Assembly: GCA_002495625.1 (NCBI GenBank)
Contig: DAGC01000012.1
Span: forward strand, 309,952 to 373,951
DNA: 64,000 nt
Reading direction: 5' to 3'
Source: Methanobacterium sp. UBA375
GTDB taxonomy: Archaea > Methanobacteriota > Methanobacteria > Methanobacteriales > Methanobacteriaceae
Shown: one piece after another, positions 27,169-37,357 of the stretch
Layout of the letters: the number at the start of each line of letters is the position of its first letter
Numbering within the stretch: position 1 is the first letter of the stretch
Translations under genes and position numbers: made by a program
The notes under the pieces: generated by a model
Seen by the model: the letters and a program-made list of their open reading frames with translations, nothing else
What the model was told of the DNA's origin: nothing
Databases searched by the model: none

Positions 27169-30100
27169 CTATTCCAGATCATGATGGTATTCATTTAATG
27201 ATTTAACCCCAATTTTACCTTTTTCGATGGCTCGAACTGCGTTTAACGCTGCACGAGCCCCAGCAAGTGTGGTAACATAGGGTATTCCCAGTTCAACAGC
27301 CATCCTCCTTATGAGGTAGTTATCATCGGCAGATTGTTTCCCGGAGGGTGTGTTGATAATGAGTTTAATCTCTCCGTTCAATATAGCGTCTTTGATGTTG
27401 GGGGATTCCTGACTTACCTTATTTACAACGCTGATTTTCACATCATCTTCTACTGCTTCAGCCGTTCCATCGGTCCCAACCAACTCGAATCCCAGTTCCT
27501 CTGCCTTTTTGACTATATCCAGTATCTTGCCCTTGTCCTGATCACGGACACTAATGAATAATTTACCCTTACACGGAAGTTTCATACCTGCTGAAAGCTG
27601 AGCTTTGTAGTAGGATACCCCGAAACTTTCATCTATACCCATACTCTCCCCGGTGGACTTCATCTCCGGACCTAACACAGAATCAGAACCGGGTAGTTTA
27701 ATGAAGGGGAATATGGACTCTTTAACCGCTACATGGTCGATTTCCACATCATCTCCCAGTCCGAAATCCCGGAGCTTATATCCTACCATTAGCTGGGCTG
27801 CTATCTTCGCCAGTGGTATCCCCACCGCCTTACTTACAAATGGAACAGTCCTGCTCGCCCGGGGATTAGCCTCCAGGATGTAGAGTTTGTCATCATCATC
27901 GGTTTTAACCGCGTACTGGATGTTCATGAGACCGATAACATTCAGTTCCAGTGCCAATTTAGTGGTGTACTCCTTTATCTTCTCGATTACATGGGGATGT
28001 ATACTTTGAGGGGGTATTACACAGGCAGAATCACCGGAATGGACGCCTGCTTCCTCTATATGCTCCATTATCCCTCCGATGAATACATCTTCCCCGTCAC
28101 AGAGGGCATCCACATCTATTTCAATAGCATCCTCCAGGAACTTATCCACCAGTATGGGGTGTTCTGGAGATATGCGCACCGCCTCTTTCATGTACTCTTT
28201 AAGCTCCAGATCATCATAGACTATTTCCATGGCCCTTCCGCCCAGTACATAGGAAGGTCGAACCAGAACAGGGAAGCCGATACGCTCTGCCACTTTCCTG
28301 GCATCTTCAAATGAATGAGCAATTCCATAATCAGCCTGGGGTATTTCTAGACGGTTTAAAACCCGGGTGAATCTTTCCCTGTCTTCTACCTGGTCGATGC
28401 TCTCGTGGGGCGTTCCCAGTATGGTTACTCCCTCGTTTGCCAGTGGAACTGCGAGGTTGATGGATGTCTGGCCACCAAACTGTACGACCACACCATCAGG
28501 GTTTTCCTTGTTGACTATGCCCATCACATCCTCCAGGGTTAATGGTTCGAAGTAGAGTTTGCTGGAGATGTCGTAATCGGTACTCACCGTCTCCGGGTTG
28601 TTGTTTATGATTATGGTCTCCACACCCTCTTCCTTGAGTGCCATAGCAGCATGGACACAGCAGTAATCAAATTCTATGCCCTGCCCAATCCTTATAGGAC
28701 CTGCCCCTATGATTATTACCTTCTGATTATGAGATACCGGTACTTCGTCTTCTTCTTCATAAGTCCCGTAGTAATAGGGTGTTTTTGCTTCAAACTCGGC
28801 TGCGCAGGTGTCCACCATCTTGTAGGTGGGGGTAACACCCCTATCTATCCTGGTTTTCCTGATATCTTCTTCTGGTACGCCGGTTAATTCGGATAACTTC
28901 CGGTCAGAGAAGCCCATCCTCTTGGCCTTCCTTAAAAGGGGAGTAGTTAGAATATCATCTTTATTTTCAACTATTTCCTTCTCAAAGTCGATTATGTTAA
29001 GGATTTTATAGAGGAAGAAGGGGTCTATCTTGGTTATTTCCTGTATCTCCTCCGCACTGGCCCCGCTTTTCAAGGCGGTGTATACCTGGAAGAGACGGTT
29101 GTCAGTGGGTTCCACCAGGTCTTTAATGGTATATTCCATTTCATCGAAGCCATACCTCCCTATATCCAGGGATCTTATGGCCTTGTGCAGTGATTCTTCC
29201 AGGGTCCGGCCGATGGACATCACCTCACCAGTGGACTTCATCTGCACCCCAATCTCCTTATTTATACCCTTGAATTTATCAAATGGCCACCGGGGTATTT
29301 TAGCCACCACATAATCCAGTGAAGGCTCAAAGGATGCCGGTGTTTCCTTGGTGATATCGTTTCTTATCTCATCCAGGGTCATGCCCACTGCAATCTTGGC
29401 GGATATCTTGGCTATGGGATACCCGGTTGCCTTGGAGGCCAGGGCACTGCTCCGGCTCACCCGGGGGTTAACCTCGATGACCTTGTACTCCCCGGTCTCC
29501 GGGTGCACAGCAAACTGGATGTTACAGCCCCCCTGGATCTGGAGAGCCCTTATAATCTTGATTGAGGCATTTCTTAGCCTCTGGTTATCGATATCCGATA
29601 GGGTCTGAGATGGGGCTACAACTATACTCTCCCCTGTATGGATTCCCATAGGGTCCAGGTTTTCCATGTTACAGACGATGATGCAGGTGTCGTTTTTATC
29701 CCGCATCACCTCGTATTCAAATTCCTTCCAGCCCATCACCGACTCATCTATGAGCACTTGGTTGATGTAACTCATCTCCAATCCTCTGGTGGCCACTTCA
29801 AGGAGTTCTTCCTCGTTATGGGCTACTCCACCACCGGTTCCTCCCAGGGTGAATGCGGGGCGGACGATAACCGGGTAACCTATTACTTCCACAGCTTCCA
29901 GGGCTTCTTCTAGAGTTGTTACCGCCCTGTTTTTGGGGATGGGTTCGTTGAGTCTGTCCATGAAGCTGCTGAAGAGGTCACGGTCCTCCACGTTCCTGAT
30001 GGTCTCCACGGACGACCCTATTACTTTAACGCCTTCCAGGGCACCTATCTTCTCCAGTCCGGTTGCTACGTTTAGACCGGTCTGCCCGCCCATGGTGGGT

Positions 30101-30360
30101 AGTACGGCGTCTGGTTTTTCCTTTTCTATTATTTTAGCCACGATCTCTGGGGTCAGGGGTTCCACATAAACCCGGTCAGCCATATCGATATCTGTCTGGA
30201 TGGTCGCCGGGTTACTGTTAACCAGTACTGTCTCTATCCCCTCTTCCATCAGAGATTTACATGCCTGTGAACCTGAATAGTCAAATTCGGCTGCCTGACC
30301 TATCTGGATAGGTCCTGAGCCAATGATAAGAACTTTCTTAATATCTCCATCCCGGGGCAT
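27169..30360 (-). CDS. carB: Carbamoyl-phosphate synthase, large subunit
   Basis: A complete 1063-residue CarB with two homologous halves. Each starts with a Rossmann and ATP-grasp unit (VLIIGSGPIQIGQAAEFDYS at the start, VIIIGAGPIRIGQGIEFDY in the middle), with two ATP sites and a C-terminal MGS-like allosteric domain. It makes carbamoyl phosphate for pyrimidine and arginine synthesis. It follows carA by 47 bases. Confidence 0.97.
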   Translation of the reverse strand: MPRDGDIKKVLIIGSGPIQIGQAAEFDYSGSQACKSLMEEGIETVLVNSNPATIQTDIDMADRVYVEPLTPEIVAKIIEKEKPDAVLPTMGGQTGLNVATGLEKIGALEGVKVIGSSVETIRNVEDRDLFSSFMDRLNEPIPKNRAVTTLEEALEAVEVIGYPVIVRPAFTLGGTGGGVAHNEEELLEVATRGLEMSYINQVLIDESVMGWKEFEYEVMRDKNDTCIIVCNMENLDPMGIHTGESIVVAPSQTLSDIDNQRLRNASIKIIRALQIQGGCNIQFAVHPETGEYKVIEVNPRVSRSSALASKATGYPIAKISAKIAVGMTLDEIRNDITKETPASFEPSLDYVVAKIPRWPFDKFKGINKEIGVQMKSTGEVMSIGRTLEESLHKAIRSLDIGRYGFDEMEYTIKDLVEPTDNRLFQVYTALKSGASAEEIQEITKIDPFFLYKILNIIDFEKEIVENKDDILTTPLLRKAKRMGFSDRKLSELTGVPEEDIRKTRIDRGVTPTYKMVDTCAAEFEAKTPYYYGTYEEEDEVPVSHNQKVIIIGAGPIRIGQGIEFDYCCVHAAMALKEEGVETIIINNNPETVSTDYDISSKLYFEPLTLEDVMGIVNKENPDGVVVQFGGQTSINLAVPLANEGVTILGTPHESIDQVEDRERFTRVLNRLEIPQADYGIAHSFEDARKVAERIGFPVLVRPSYVLGGRAMEIVYDDLELKEYMKEAVRISPEHPILVDKFLEDAIEIDVDALCDGEDVFIGGIMEHIEEAGVHSGDSACVIPPQSIHPHVIEKIKEYTTKLALELNVIGLMNIQYAVKTDDDDKLYILEANPRASRTVPFVSKAVGIPLAKIAAQLMVGYKLRDFGLGDDVEIDHVAVKESIFPFIKLPGSDSVLGPEMKSTGESMGIDESFGVSYYKAQLSAGMKLPCKGKLFISVRDQDKGKILDIVKKAEELGFELVGTDGTAEAVEDDVKISVVNKVSQESPNIKDAILNGEIKLIINTPSGKQSADDNYLIRRMAVELGIPYVTTLAGARAALNAVRAIEKGKIGVKSLNEYHHDLE

Positions 30361-30406
30361 TTATTATCCTCTTCCTTTTAGTGTTATTTTATGGTTAAAT
30401 TGATTT

Positions 30407-31489
30407 TTAGTAGTTTTTAAGTGATTCAACAAAATTATCGAAGTAATAATCTGTGTCATGGGGTCCGGGGCCTGCTTCTGGGTGGTACTGCACACTCGAG
30501 ATGGGCAGTTCCTCATGTTCCATGCCTTCAGGTGTCCCGTCGTTTAAGTTCACCTGGTTCATCTTCAAAGGCGTATCCTCAAGGGATTGGGGGTCAACGG
30601 TGAACCCATGATTTTGTGAGGTGATACATACCTTTTCAGTGGTTAAATCCTTCACCGGCTGGTTTATACCCCGGTGACCGAACTTCATCTTGTATATACT
30701 GGCCTCGAAGGCTAATCCGATGATCTGCTGGCCTAAGCAGATACCGAATATGGGCATTTTCTCTGCAAGCCCACGCACATTCTCCGCGGCCTTTTTAACC
30801 CTGGTGGGGTCGCCCGGTCCACTTGAAACCAGCAGGGCCTCTGGGCTGTAATCCAAGATATCCTTGACATCCGTCTTGTAGGGCAGGACCACAACGCCTA
30901 CTTCCCTTTTAAGGAGGGCTTTTATGCTGTTGTTTTTTATACCGCAGTCCAGTATGGCTGCCCGGTGCTTGTATTCTTCACCGTAAACTTTAGGTTCCTT
31001 AACACAGACCTGATCAACCAGGTCCACTTCCCCTATTTCAGGCTGTTCCTTGACCATGGTAATTAGTTCCTGGTCTTCTATCTCCTCGGTGGCCAGGACG
31101 CCCTTCATGGTCCCATGTTTCCTGATCTTCAGTGTCAGGGATCTGGTGTCTATACCGCTGATACCAGGTATCTTAAATTCTTTTAAAAACTCAGTGAGAC
31201 TTTCCTCTGATTTACCGTGAGATGGATGGGTGTTATGTTCCCTGACTATGAATCCTTCTGCTTTTATGCCTTCTGATTGGAACCATTCCCTGGATATTCC
31301 ATAGTTACCCTGTAAAGGATAGGTGGACATCAGTATCTGGCCTTTATAGGAGGGGTCAGTTAAAGATTCAACGTATCCGGTCATCCCGGTTGCAAAGACC
31401 ACTTCTCCTGGTTTAATTGTTTTAAAACCAAATCCTTCCCCCTTGTATATGGTTCCATCTTCTAGAGCCAATTTCGCTTCTTCCGGCAT
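30407..31489 (-). CDS. carA: Carbamoyl-phosphate synthase, small subunit
   Basis: A 360-residue glutaminase subunit. Residues 1-150 are the CarA N-terminal domain (GEVVFATGMTGYVESLTDPS); the class I glutamine amidotransferase triad is in IFGICLGQQIIGLAF (Cys) and QYHPEAGPGPHD (His, Glu). It supplies ammonia through the tunnel to CarB. It is the second gene of the rimI-carA-carB-amidohydrolase run. Confidence 0.97.
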   Translation of the reverse strand: MPEEAKLALEDGTIYKGEGFGFKTIKPGEVVFATGMTGYVESLTDPSYKGQILMSTYPLQGNYGISREWFQSEGIKAEGFIVREHNTHPSHGKSEESLTEFLKEFKIPGISGIDTRSLTLKIRKHGTMKGVLATEEIEDQELITMVKEQPEIGEVDLVDQVCVKEPKVYGEEYKHRAAILDCGIKNNSIKALLKREVGVVVLPYKTDVKDILDYSPEALLVSSGPGDPTRVKKAAENVRGLAEKMPIFGICLGQQIIGLAFEASIYKMKFGHRGINQPVKDLTTEKVCITSQNHGFTVDPQSLEDTPLKMNQVNLNDGTPEGMEHEELPISSVQYHPEAGPGPHDTDYYFDNFVESLKNY

Positions 31490-31546
31490 TTTATTATCAC
31501 CTTATAATTATGATATGTTTTTTAATAGATAAAAAATTAGAATTAC

Positions 31547-32002
31547 TCATCCTGTTATTTCTGATTTATCACTTAAATCAATGTCCATAAGCACCGCATC
31601 TTCATAGTCCTCATAATACTCCATAAGAACTTCCCTTTCGACAAAACCGTTGTCTTTATAGAAATCTATCGCTCCTCTATTGCTTTTTCTTACTTCTAAT
31701 TTAATATGGGCTATATTATAACGTTTGAAGATTTTTAAGGCAGCTTCTACTAGCTTGCTCCCCACCTCTTTTCGGCGGTGTTCCGCGTCCACTGCTATGG
31801 ATATGATATGGCCCTCATCTTCATACCTGATCCAAAATATAATATAACCTACTATAATATTATCATACTCGGCAACTAAAAATCCCGCTCCTAAGTTGTA
31901 GATATCTATGAGTATATTCACCGGGTAAGGGTCTTTGAAGGATTCTTCCTCAATTTCAAGGACCCTGTTTATATCCTGCCGTCGGAATTCTCTTATCATC
32001 AT
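31547..32002 (-). CDS. rimI: Ribosomal-protein alanine N-acetyltransferase (GNAT, RimI-type)
   Basis: A GNAT acetyltransferase of about 151 residues. Motif A is HIISIAVDAEHRRKEVGSKL, with the acceptor region IKLEVRKSNRGAIDFYKDNGF. It acetylates protein N-termini (archaeal Ard1/RimI). Two adjacent ATGs (32002, 31999) precede IREFRR; neither has a strong ribosome site. Its start is only about 22 bases from the divergent UPF0146 gene. Confidence 0.85.
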   Translation of the reverse strand: MMIREFRRQDINRVLEIEEESFKDPYPVNILIDIYNLGAGFLVAEYDNIIVGYIIFWIRYEDEGHIISIAVDAEHRRKEVGSKLVEAALKIFKRYNIAHIKLEVRKSNRGAIDFYKDNGFVEREVLMEYYEDYEDAVLMDIDLSDKSEITG

Positions 32003-32024
32003 AAATATCAAGATGGTTGATTAA

Positions 32025-32408
32025 ATGTGGAGTAGTTTTACAGATTACATTGGAAGAAACTATGGTCATGCCCATAAGATAGTGGAAGTAGGTGTGGGCA
32101 CGTTTCCGGTGGTAGCCCGGGATCTGCAGAATCTTAAGTTAAATATCATCATGACAGATATTATACCTTCACCAGATATAATCCAAGATGATATTTGCCA
32201 TCCTGACTTAAAAATATATAAGGGTGCAGAACTCATCTATTCTATACGACCCCCAGAAGAGTTACACCCCTGCCTGGTCAGGGTGGCCAGGGAAGTAGGG
32301 GCAGATTTAATTATAAAACCCTTATCCACGGATAGTATAAATTCTGAGGAAAAATTTAAGCTAATTAACTATGAAAAGGCAGTTTTTTACGAACTGAAAC
32401 ATAGATAA
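32025..32408 (+). CDS. UPF0146 family protein
   Basis: A 127-residue protein of the archaeal UPF0146 family, with KIVEVGVGTFPVVARDL and IYSIRPPEELHPCLVRVA. The fold looks like part of a Rossmann methyltransferase (EVGVGTFP loop), but the typical second half is missing. No known activity. The ATG follows GGTTGAT. It is divergent from rimI; promoters must sit inside the opposite gene or be very short. Confidence 0.85.
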   Translation: MWSSFTDYIGRNYGHAHKIVEVGVGTFPVVARDLQNLKLNIIMTDIIPSPDIIQDDICHPDLKIYKGAELIYSIRPPEELHPCLVRVAREVGADLIIKPLSTDSINSEEKFKLINYEKAVFYELKHR

Positions 32409-32450
32409 CCTGTTGATTTTAAAGAACATTCATAATGAAATGGAGTTTTC

Positions 32451-34979
32451 ATGATGGAATGGAAGAAATTAAGCATAGAAGAAACGTTCGAAAATCTTGA
32501 TTCTAATATAAATGGTTTAACCAGCAAGCAGGCTGAGGAAAATCTGACGAAGTTCGGTAAGAATGAACTGGTCGAGGAAAAAAAGGCAGGACCGGTAAGG
32601 CTCTTTTTAGGTCAGTTCATGGATATACTCATTTTAATCCTGATCATAGCCGCCATAGCCGCTTACTATGTAGGGGACGCCCTGGATGCAATCGTTATTT
32701 TGATTGTGGTACTCATAAATGCTATAGTAGGATTCGTCCAGGAATACCGTGCCGAGAAAGCCATGGAAAAACTCAAAGGACTCATATCGGCTGAAGCCGT
32801 GGTTATAAGGGACGGCCAGGAACAGAAGGTAACCGCTGGAGACCTCACCCTGGGAGATATAGTGTTATTAGAGGAAGGAGACAAAGTCCCCGCCGACCTC
32901 AGAATAGTAGAAAGCTACGACCTCCTCATCGATGAATCAGCCCTCACCGGTGAATCCCTCCCTGTGGATAAAAGTACCGATGTAATAGTTTCAGATGATC
33001 ATGACGCCGATAACATGGTTTTTATGGAAACAGGTGTTGCAAGCGGCCGTGGAAAGGGAGTAGTGGTTGGAATTGGAATGGGCACCGAGATAGGGAAGAT
33101 CGCGGAGATGATCCAGGGAGTAGATGAAGATACACCACTACAACAGAAGATAGCCCGGCTAGGAAAGACACTGGGATTACTGGCCGTAGTGGTTTGTTCC
33201 GTGGTATTCGCCCTAGGCTACCTGCAGGGAATCCCCCTGGTGGACAACTTCATGACCGCCGTATCCCTGGCAGTGGCCGCTGTACCAGAAGGTTTACCTG
33301 CAATTTTAACCTTAACTTTAGCTTTAGGAATGCAGAGGATGGCCCGGAGCAACGCCATCGTACGTAAACTCTTAGCAGTGGAAACATTAGGTTCCTGTAA
33401 CGTGATCTGTACCGATAAAACCGGAACCCTTACATTAAACCAGATGACAGTCCGGGATACCCGGGTGAAGGATTCCAAGATGGTGAACACCATCTCCGCC
33501 CTCTGTAACAACGCCACCTACTCCTATGAAAAAGTATTAGGCGACCCCACAGATGCAGCGCTCCTCATGTACGCCGATGCCAATGGTTACCACCGGAAGG
33601 AGTTGGAGGAGAAATATCCACGGTTACTGGAGATACCACTGGACAGCACCCGGAAGAGGATGACCACGGTGAACCAGTTTGAAGAAGACCGTTACGTCCT
33701 GGTCAAGGGAGCCCCAGAGGTACTCCTGGAGAGATGCTCCCAGATTGAAGGTGAAGACGCAGTCTGCACATTACAACCCGAAGACATCGCTGAAGTAATG
33801 AAGAACCTGAAAGAAATGACCGGCAACGCACTTAGGGTCCTTGGGTTTGCCTATCGTAAATTAAGTCCAGATGAAAACCTGGAGGATAAGGAAGGATTAG
33901 AAAAAGGCTTAATATTCGCTGGATTGGTTGGTATGATGGACCCACCACGTGATGAAGCCAGAGACGCCATCGTCGTTGCTAAAAAGGCCGGTATAAGGGT
34001 GGTTATGATCACAGGGGACCATAAGGACACTGCAGTGGCCATAGCCCAGGAATTGAAAATTAAAGACAGTGATGAAATCGTGGCACTCACCGGTTCAGAC
34101 CTGGACAAACTCAGTGACCAGGAATTCCTGAACATGGTGAACGATATCAGCGTATACGCCAGAGTATTCCCCGAACAGAAAGTACGCATAGTGGAAGCCC
34201 TTAAACAGACAGGCAACGTAGCATCCATGACCGGTGATGGAGTTAACGATGCACCCGCACTCAAAAAAGCGGCTATTGGTGTGGCTATGGGAAGCGGAAC
34301 CGACGTGGCCAAGGAATCCGCGGACATGCTACTACAGGATGATAACTTCGCCACCATAGTCAAGGCAGTGCGTGAAGGACGTACCATATTCGATAATATA
34401 CGCAGGTTCGTCCGTTTCCAACTCTCAACCAACATCGGGGCTATACTAACCATAACTTCCTCGTCCATAATAGGATTACCAGTCCCTTTCAACCCTATAC
34501 AGGTGTTATGGATAAACATAATTATGGACGGACCCCCAGCCCAGTCACTGGGTGTTGAACCACCAGAACACAACGTGATGGAACGGCCTCCCCTTAAAGA
34601 GGAGATCATACCACGGAAGAACCTCACCAAAATCGTGGTTGCCGGGGTGGTGATGACTGTGGGAACACTGGCCCTCTATTCCTACCTCCTGATGAACGGA
34701 GCAGAATTAATCTACGCCATGTCCATGGCCTTCACCTTGTTTGTGATGTACCAGATATTCAACGTGTTCAACTGCCGGGCTGAACATGGATTTTCCAATA
34801 ATTTCCTCTACATAGCAGTGGGAGCTTCTGTACTACTGCAGTTAGGAGTTATATACTTACCATTCCTGCAGGGAATATTCCGGACCACGGCACTCGGACT
34901 GATTGATTGGGTAATCATCCTATTAATTGCCAGCACCATCCTGGTAAGTGACTGGCTGGTGGAAAGGTTCGTGAGGTAA
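32451..34979 (+). CDS. P-type cation-transporting ATPase (SERCA/PMR1-like)
   Basis: An 842-residue P-type ATPase: N-terminal cation ATPase domain (LSIEETFENLDSNINGL), transmembrane pairs at about 55-100 and 250-290, phosphorylation loop CTDKTGTLTLNQ, nucleotide-binding domain, TGDGVNDAPALKKA hinge, and six C-terminal helices. The PEGLPA segment in M4 matches the P2A Ca2+ pumps (SERCA/PMR1). So calcium or manganese efflux is likely. Starts at ATG 32451 or the next (32454). Confidence 0.92.
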   Translation: MMEWKKLSIEETFENLDSNINGLTSKQAEENLTKFGKNELVEEKKAGPVRLFLGQFMDILILILIIAAIAAYYVGDALDAIVILIVVLINAIVGFVQEYRAEKAMEKLKGLISAEAVVIRDGQEQKVTAGDLTLGDIVLLEEGDKVPADLRIVESYDLLIDESALTGESLPVDKSTDVIVSDDHDADNMVFMETGVASGRGKGVVVGIGMGTEIGKIAEMIQGVDEDTPLQQKIARLGKTLGLLAVVVCSVVFALGYLQGIPLVDNFMTAVSLAVAAVPEGLPAILTLTLALGMQRMARSNAIVRKLLAVETLGSCNVICTDKTGTLTLNQMTVRDTRVKDSKMVNTISALCNNATYSYEKVLGDPTDAALLMYADANGYHRKELEEKYPRLLEIPLDSTRKRMTTVNQFEEDRYVLVKGAPEVLLERCSQIEGEDAVCTLQPEDIAEVMKNLKEMTGNALRVLGFAYRKLSPDENLEDKEGLEKGLIFAGLVGMMDPPRDEARDAIVVAKKAGIRVVMITGDHKDTAVAIAQELKIKDSDEIVALTGSDLDKLSDQEFLNMVNDISVYARVFPEQKVRIVEALKQTGNVASMTGDGVNDAPALKKAAIGVAMGSGTDVAKESADMLLQDDNFATIVKAVREGRTIFDNIRRFVRFQLSTNIGAILTITSSSIIGLPVPFNPIQVLWINIIMDGPPAQSLGVEPPEHNVMERPPLKEEIIPRKNLTKIVVAGVVMTVGTLALYSYLLMNGAELIYAMSMAFTLFVMYQIFNVFNCRAEHGFSNNFLYIAVGASVLLQLGVIYLPFLQGIFRTTALGLIDWVIILLIASTILVSDWLVERFVR

Positions 34980-35021
34980 ATAAAAAATTATTACAAGTTT
35001 TAAAAAAATAAAAAAAATTCG

Positions 35022-35804
35022 GTGTTAAAATTGAATCTAATGGTGATGGCTGGTACCAGTGACGCGCGGAAAATAATCGAAAAACTCTCACTTACGGGTA
35101 ACTATATCCTGGCCACCGCCATCTCCCTTAATGGTGGGGAACTCGCCAAACAAGCAGGGGCTGATAAAGTCCTGGTGGGACGCTTTGATTCTGTGAAACT
35201 GGCCGAGATTATAAGAAATAACGAGATAGATGTTCTCATCGATGCCACCCACCCTTTCGCATCAGACGCCACCAAGAACGCCATAAAAGCCGCTGAAAAA
35301 GAGAAGATAAGATATATACGCTTCGACAGGCCGACACTGGATATCCCGGATAATGAATTGATTCATAAAGTGAATAACTTTGGGGAAGCCGTGGAAGAGA
35401 TCGTAAAATTAGGAGACAGCCGCATATTACACCTGGCAGGGGTTATGACTCTTCATCATTTAACCGGGAGGATCTATCCCCACAGGATTGTGGCCCGGAT
35501 TCTCCCCACTATTTTTTCCATAGAAAAATGCCAGGAAGCAGGCATACCCCCACAGAATATCGTAGCCATGCAGGGTACCTATTCCAAGGAATTCAACCAG
35601 GCCCTGATGAAGGAATATGATATCAAAGTGGTGGTCACCAAGGAAAGCGGGAAGTCAGGTGGAACCCCCTCAAAGCTCGAAGCAGCGCTGGAACTGGGTA
35701 TTCACATAGTGATGGTTATGCGGCCCGGAGTAGATGAACTGAAGGGTAAAACAGTCTTCAACAGCGTGGATGATGTTGTAAAAGAAATAAAGAAGTTAGA
35801 ATAA
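35022..35804 (+). CDS. cobK: Cobalt-precorrin-6A reductase
   Basis: A 260-residue CobK/CbiJ: NLMVMAGTSDARKIIEKL, VLIDATHPFASDATKNA, FDRPTLDIP and VVTKESGKSGGTPSKLEAA. It reduces cobalt-precorrin-6A in anaerobic B12/corrinoid synthesis, needed for methanogen methyltransferases. The GTG at 35022 or TTG at 35031 starts it. A later corrinoid gene (cobyric acid synthase) lies at 58457. Confidence 0.9.
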   Translation: MLKLNLMVMAGTSDARKIIEKLSLTGNYILATAISLNGGELAKQAGADKVLVGRFDSVKLAEIIRNNEIDVLIDATHPFASDATKNAIKAAEKEKIRYIRFDRPTLDIPDNELIHKVNNFGEAVEEIVKLGDSRILHLAGVMTLHHLTGRIYPHRIVARILPTIFSIEKCQEAGIPPQNIVAMQGTYSKEFNQALMKEYDIKVVVTKESGKSGGTPSKLEAALELGIHIVMVMRPGVDELKGKTVFNSVDDVVKEIKKLE

Positions 35805-35868
35805 GTATGTAAGCCTCAGCTCGCCCATCATTCATCATCGGTTCAGAGCTCATAGGGTTCATCATTGG

Positions 35869-35880
35869 CTTTATATAAAG
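35869..35880 (+). promoter_or_regulatory. Palindromic TATA box upstream of candidate small RNA
   Basis: CTTTATATAAAG is a perfect palindrome and strong TATA box. A rightward transcript would start near 35895-35900, exactly at the first of three hairpins. Confidence 0.5.
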
Positions 35881-35894
35881 TAGAATGATAAGAT

Positions 35895-35958
35895 CAGTAC
35901 CTGGAAGTACTGTTGGAACGTGCACCTCAAGGTACACTTGACTCCCAGGTTTTACCTG
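35895..35958 (+). ncRNA. Candidate small RNA with three consecutive perfect hairpins
   Basis: In the 335-base gap cobK-AIM24 three hairpins follow one another: CAGTAC-CTGGAA-GTACTG (35895-35912), GTGCACC-TCAA-GGTACAC (35920-35937; one mismatch), CAGGT-TTT-ACCTG (35946-35958). A T-rich run (about 35982-35990) follows. A strong TATA box ends about 15 bases upstream. No open frame covers it. Remaining gap sequence shows only the AIM24 gene promoter (TTTTTATAC about 36081). Confidence 0.5.
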
Positions 35959-36139
35959 TGATAATACATTAATTTTAAGTAATATAAATTTTTTGACGTA
36001 TTCATCAAATGGAAGGATAAACTTAAAATGAAATCCTTAGGTCTTTTTTGTATTCAGGGATTGAGTTGCAAAATACAATAATTTTTATACAAACTGTACA
36101 CAGTATCATGTGAAGAATTATTTCGTGAGGTAATAAAAA

Positions 36140-36817
36140 ATGGACTATGAGATATTGTACCAACCGTCCTATGCTCTGCTTAAACTGAATATGGAGATGT
36201 CTGAGCAGGTTAATGCAGAAGCAGGGGCTTTTGTAAGCATGTCCAGTGGAATAAAAATTGAGACTGGAATAAGAGGGGGACTTTTTAAAGGTTTGAAAAG
36301 AAGCCTGCTTGGTGGAGAAAGCTTTTTTATTAATAAATTCATTGCAGAAGTCCCTGGTGAGGTTACCATGGCTCCTCCGTTACCTGGAGATATTCATGCC
36401 ATGGATCTGGATAATCAGAGGGTGTTTGTTCAATCTGGTTCTTTTATGGCGGGGACCGTTGATATTGACATAGACACCAAATGGGGAGGATCAAAAACGT
36501 TTTTCTCCAGAGAGGGGCTGTTCCTGTTAAAAATCGAAGGAACAGGGACACTTTTTGCTTCCAGTTTTGGAGCAGTCCACCCCATTACATTGGGGGATGG
36601 TGAAACCTGCAGAATAGACACCGGACATGTAGTGGCCTTTGATGATGGAGTTGATTACAAGGTGAAGAGAATAGGCGGACTGAAATCAACATTTTTCAGT
36701 GGTGAAGGATTGGTTGTTGAATTAACAGGACCAGGAAGGGTTTGGATACAGTCAAGAAGTGAGGATGCATTCTTATCCTGGTTGATTCCTCGTTTGCCTA
36801 AAGATTCGGGTAATTAA
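36140..36817 (+). CDS. AIM24/TIGR00266 family protein
   Basis: A 225-residue protein of the AIM24 (TIGR00266) beta-prism family: EAGAFVSMSSGIKIETG, FINKFIAEVPGEV and GTVDIDIDTKWGGSKTFFS. Bacterial and archaeal members have no known activity; some relate to stress or membrane function. The preceding gap holds the candidate small RNA. It is followed 36 bases later by the AbrB-like gene. Confidence 0.85.
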   Translation: MDYEILYQPSYALLKLNMEMSEQVNAEAGAFVSMSSGIKIETGIRGGLFKGLKRSLLGGESFFINKFIAEVPGEVTMAPPLPGDIHAMDLDNQRVFVQSGSFMAGTVDIDIDTKWGGSKTFFSREGLFLLKIEGTGTLFASSFGAVHPITLGDGETCRIDTGHVVAFDDGVDYKVKRIGGLKSTFFSGEGLVVELTGPGRVWIQSRSEDAFLSWLIPRLPKDSGN

Positions 36818-36853
36818 TTTACCCTATTTTTAGAAGTTTATCTGTAACTTATC

Positions 36854-37327
36854 ATGCCTCAAATAGCTAAAGGTGGAAAATTCGTTTTCGGATGGTCCCC
36901 AATTGGAAAAGAAGGATGCGTACAAGTTCCAGAGCAGGTAATAGATGAATACCAACTATTTACAGAAGATAAGTTGATTCTCATATCTGGAAGTAAAAGT
37001 TCAGGCGGATTCGTTGTATCCAGACAGGGATTGATATGCGAATCCATTATGAAAGGTTTATTAATTGACCACCCGGAATTCAGGTATTATTCACTACCGG
37101 AAGGAAAGCCGGTTAAATGGAAGGGTAGATATTACTCATGGGTTAAAATAAACAAGCAGGGCGTATTCAAGTTACCTGCAGAAACATTTACTTGTTTTAA
37201 TGTAAAGGAAAGGGATAGGTTGCTGTCCATCCGTGGAAGTAATGTTGGTTTTGTCCTGGCAGTTAAGGGACCCCTAGTAGAGGCAGCAAACAACTTCACC
37301 GGGGAGATAAAAGATTTTGTTTGTTAA
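36854..37327 (+). CDS. Tandem AbrB/SpoVT-like beta-barrel protein
   Basis: A 157-residue protein with two similar halves, each with G-(K/N)-x-G-V-x-x-(V/L)-P (KEGCVQVPEQVIDEYQLFTE and KQGVFKLPAETFTCFNVK). This is the pattern of swapped-hairpin AbrB-type DNA-binding barrels. It may be a regulator, or a non-DNA-binding archaeal variant. Likely transcribed with the AIM24 gene. Confidence 0.55.
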   Translation: MPQIAKGGKFVFGWSPIGKEGCVQVPEQVIDEYQLFTEDKLILISGSKSSGGFVVSRQGLICESIMKGLLIDHPEFRYYSLPEGKPVKWKGRYYSWVKINKQGVFKLPAETFTCFNVKERDRLLSIRGSNVGFVLAVKGPLVEAANNFTGEIKDFVC

Positions 37328-37357
37328 ATTGATTATAAAAATACGAATAAAGAAGAT

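Noticed and set aside
33851..34630. 259-codon frame opposite the P-type ATPase gene
   Set aside because: Antisense shadow of the ATPase; no support.
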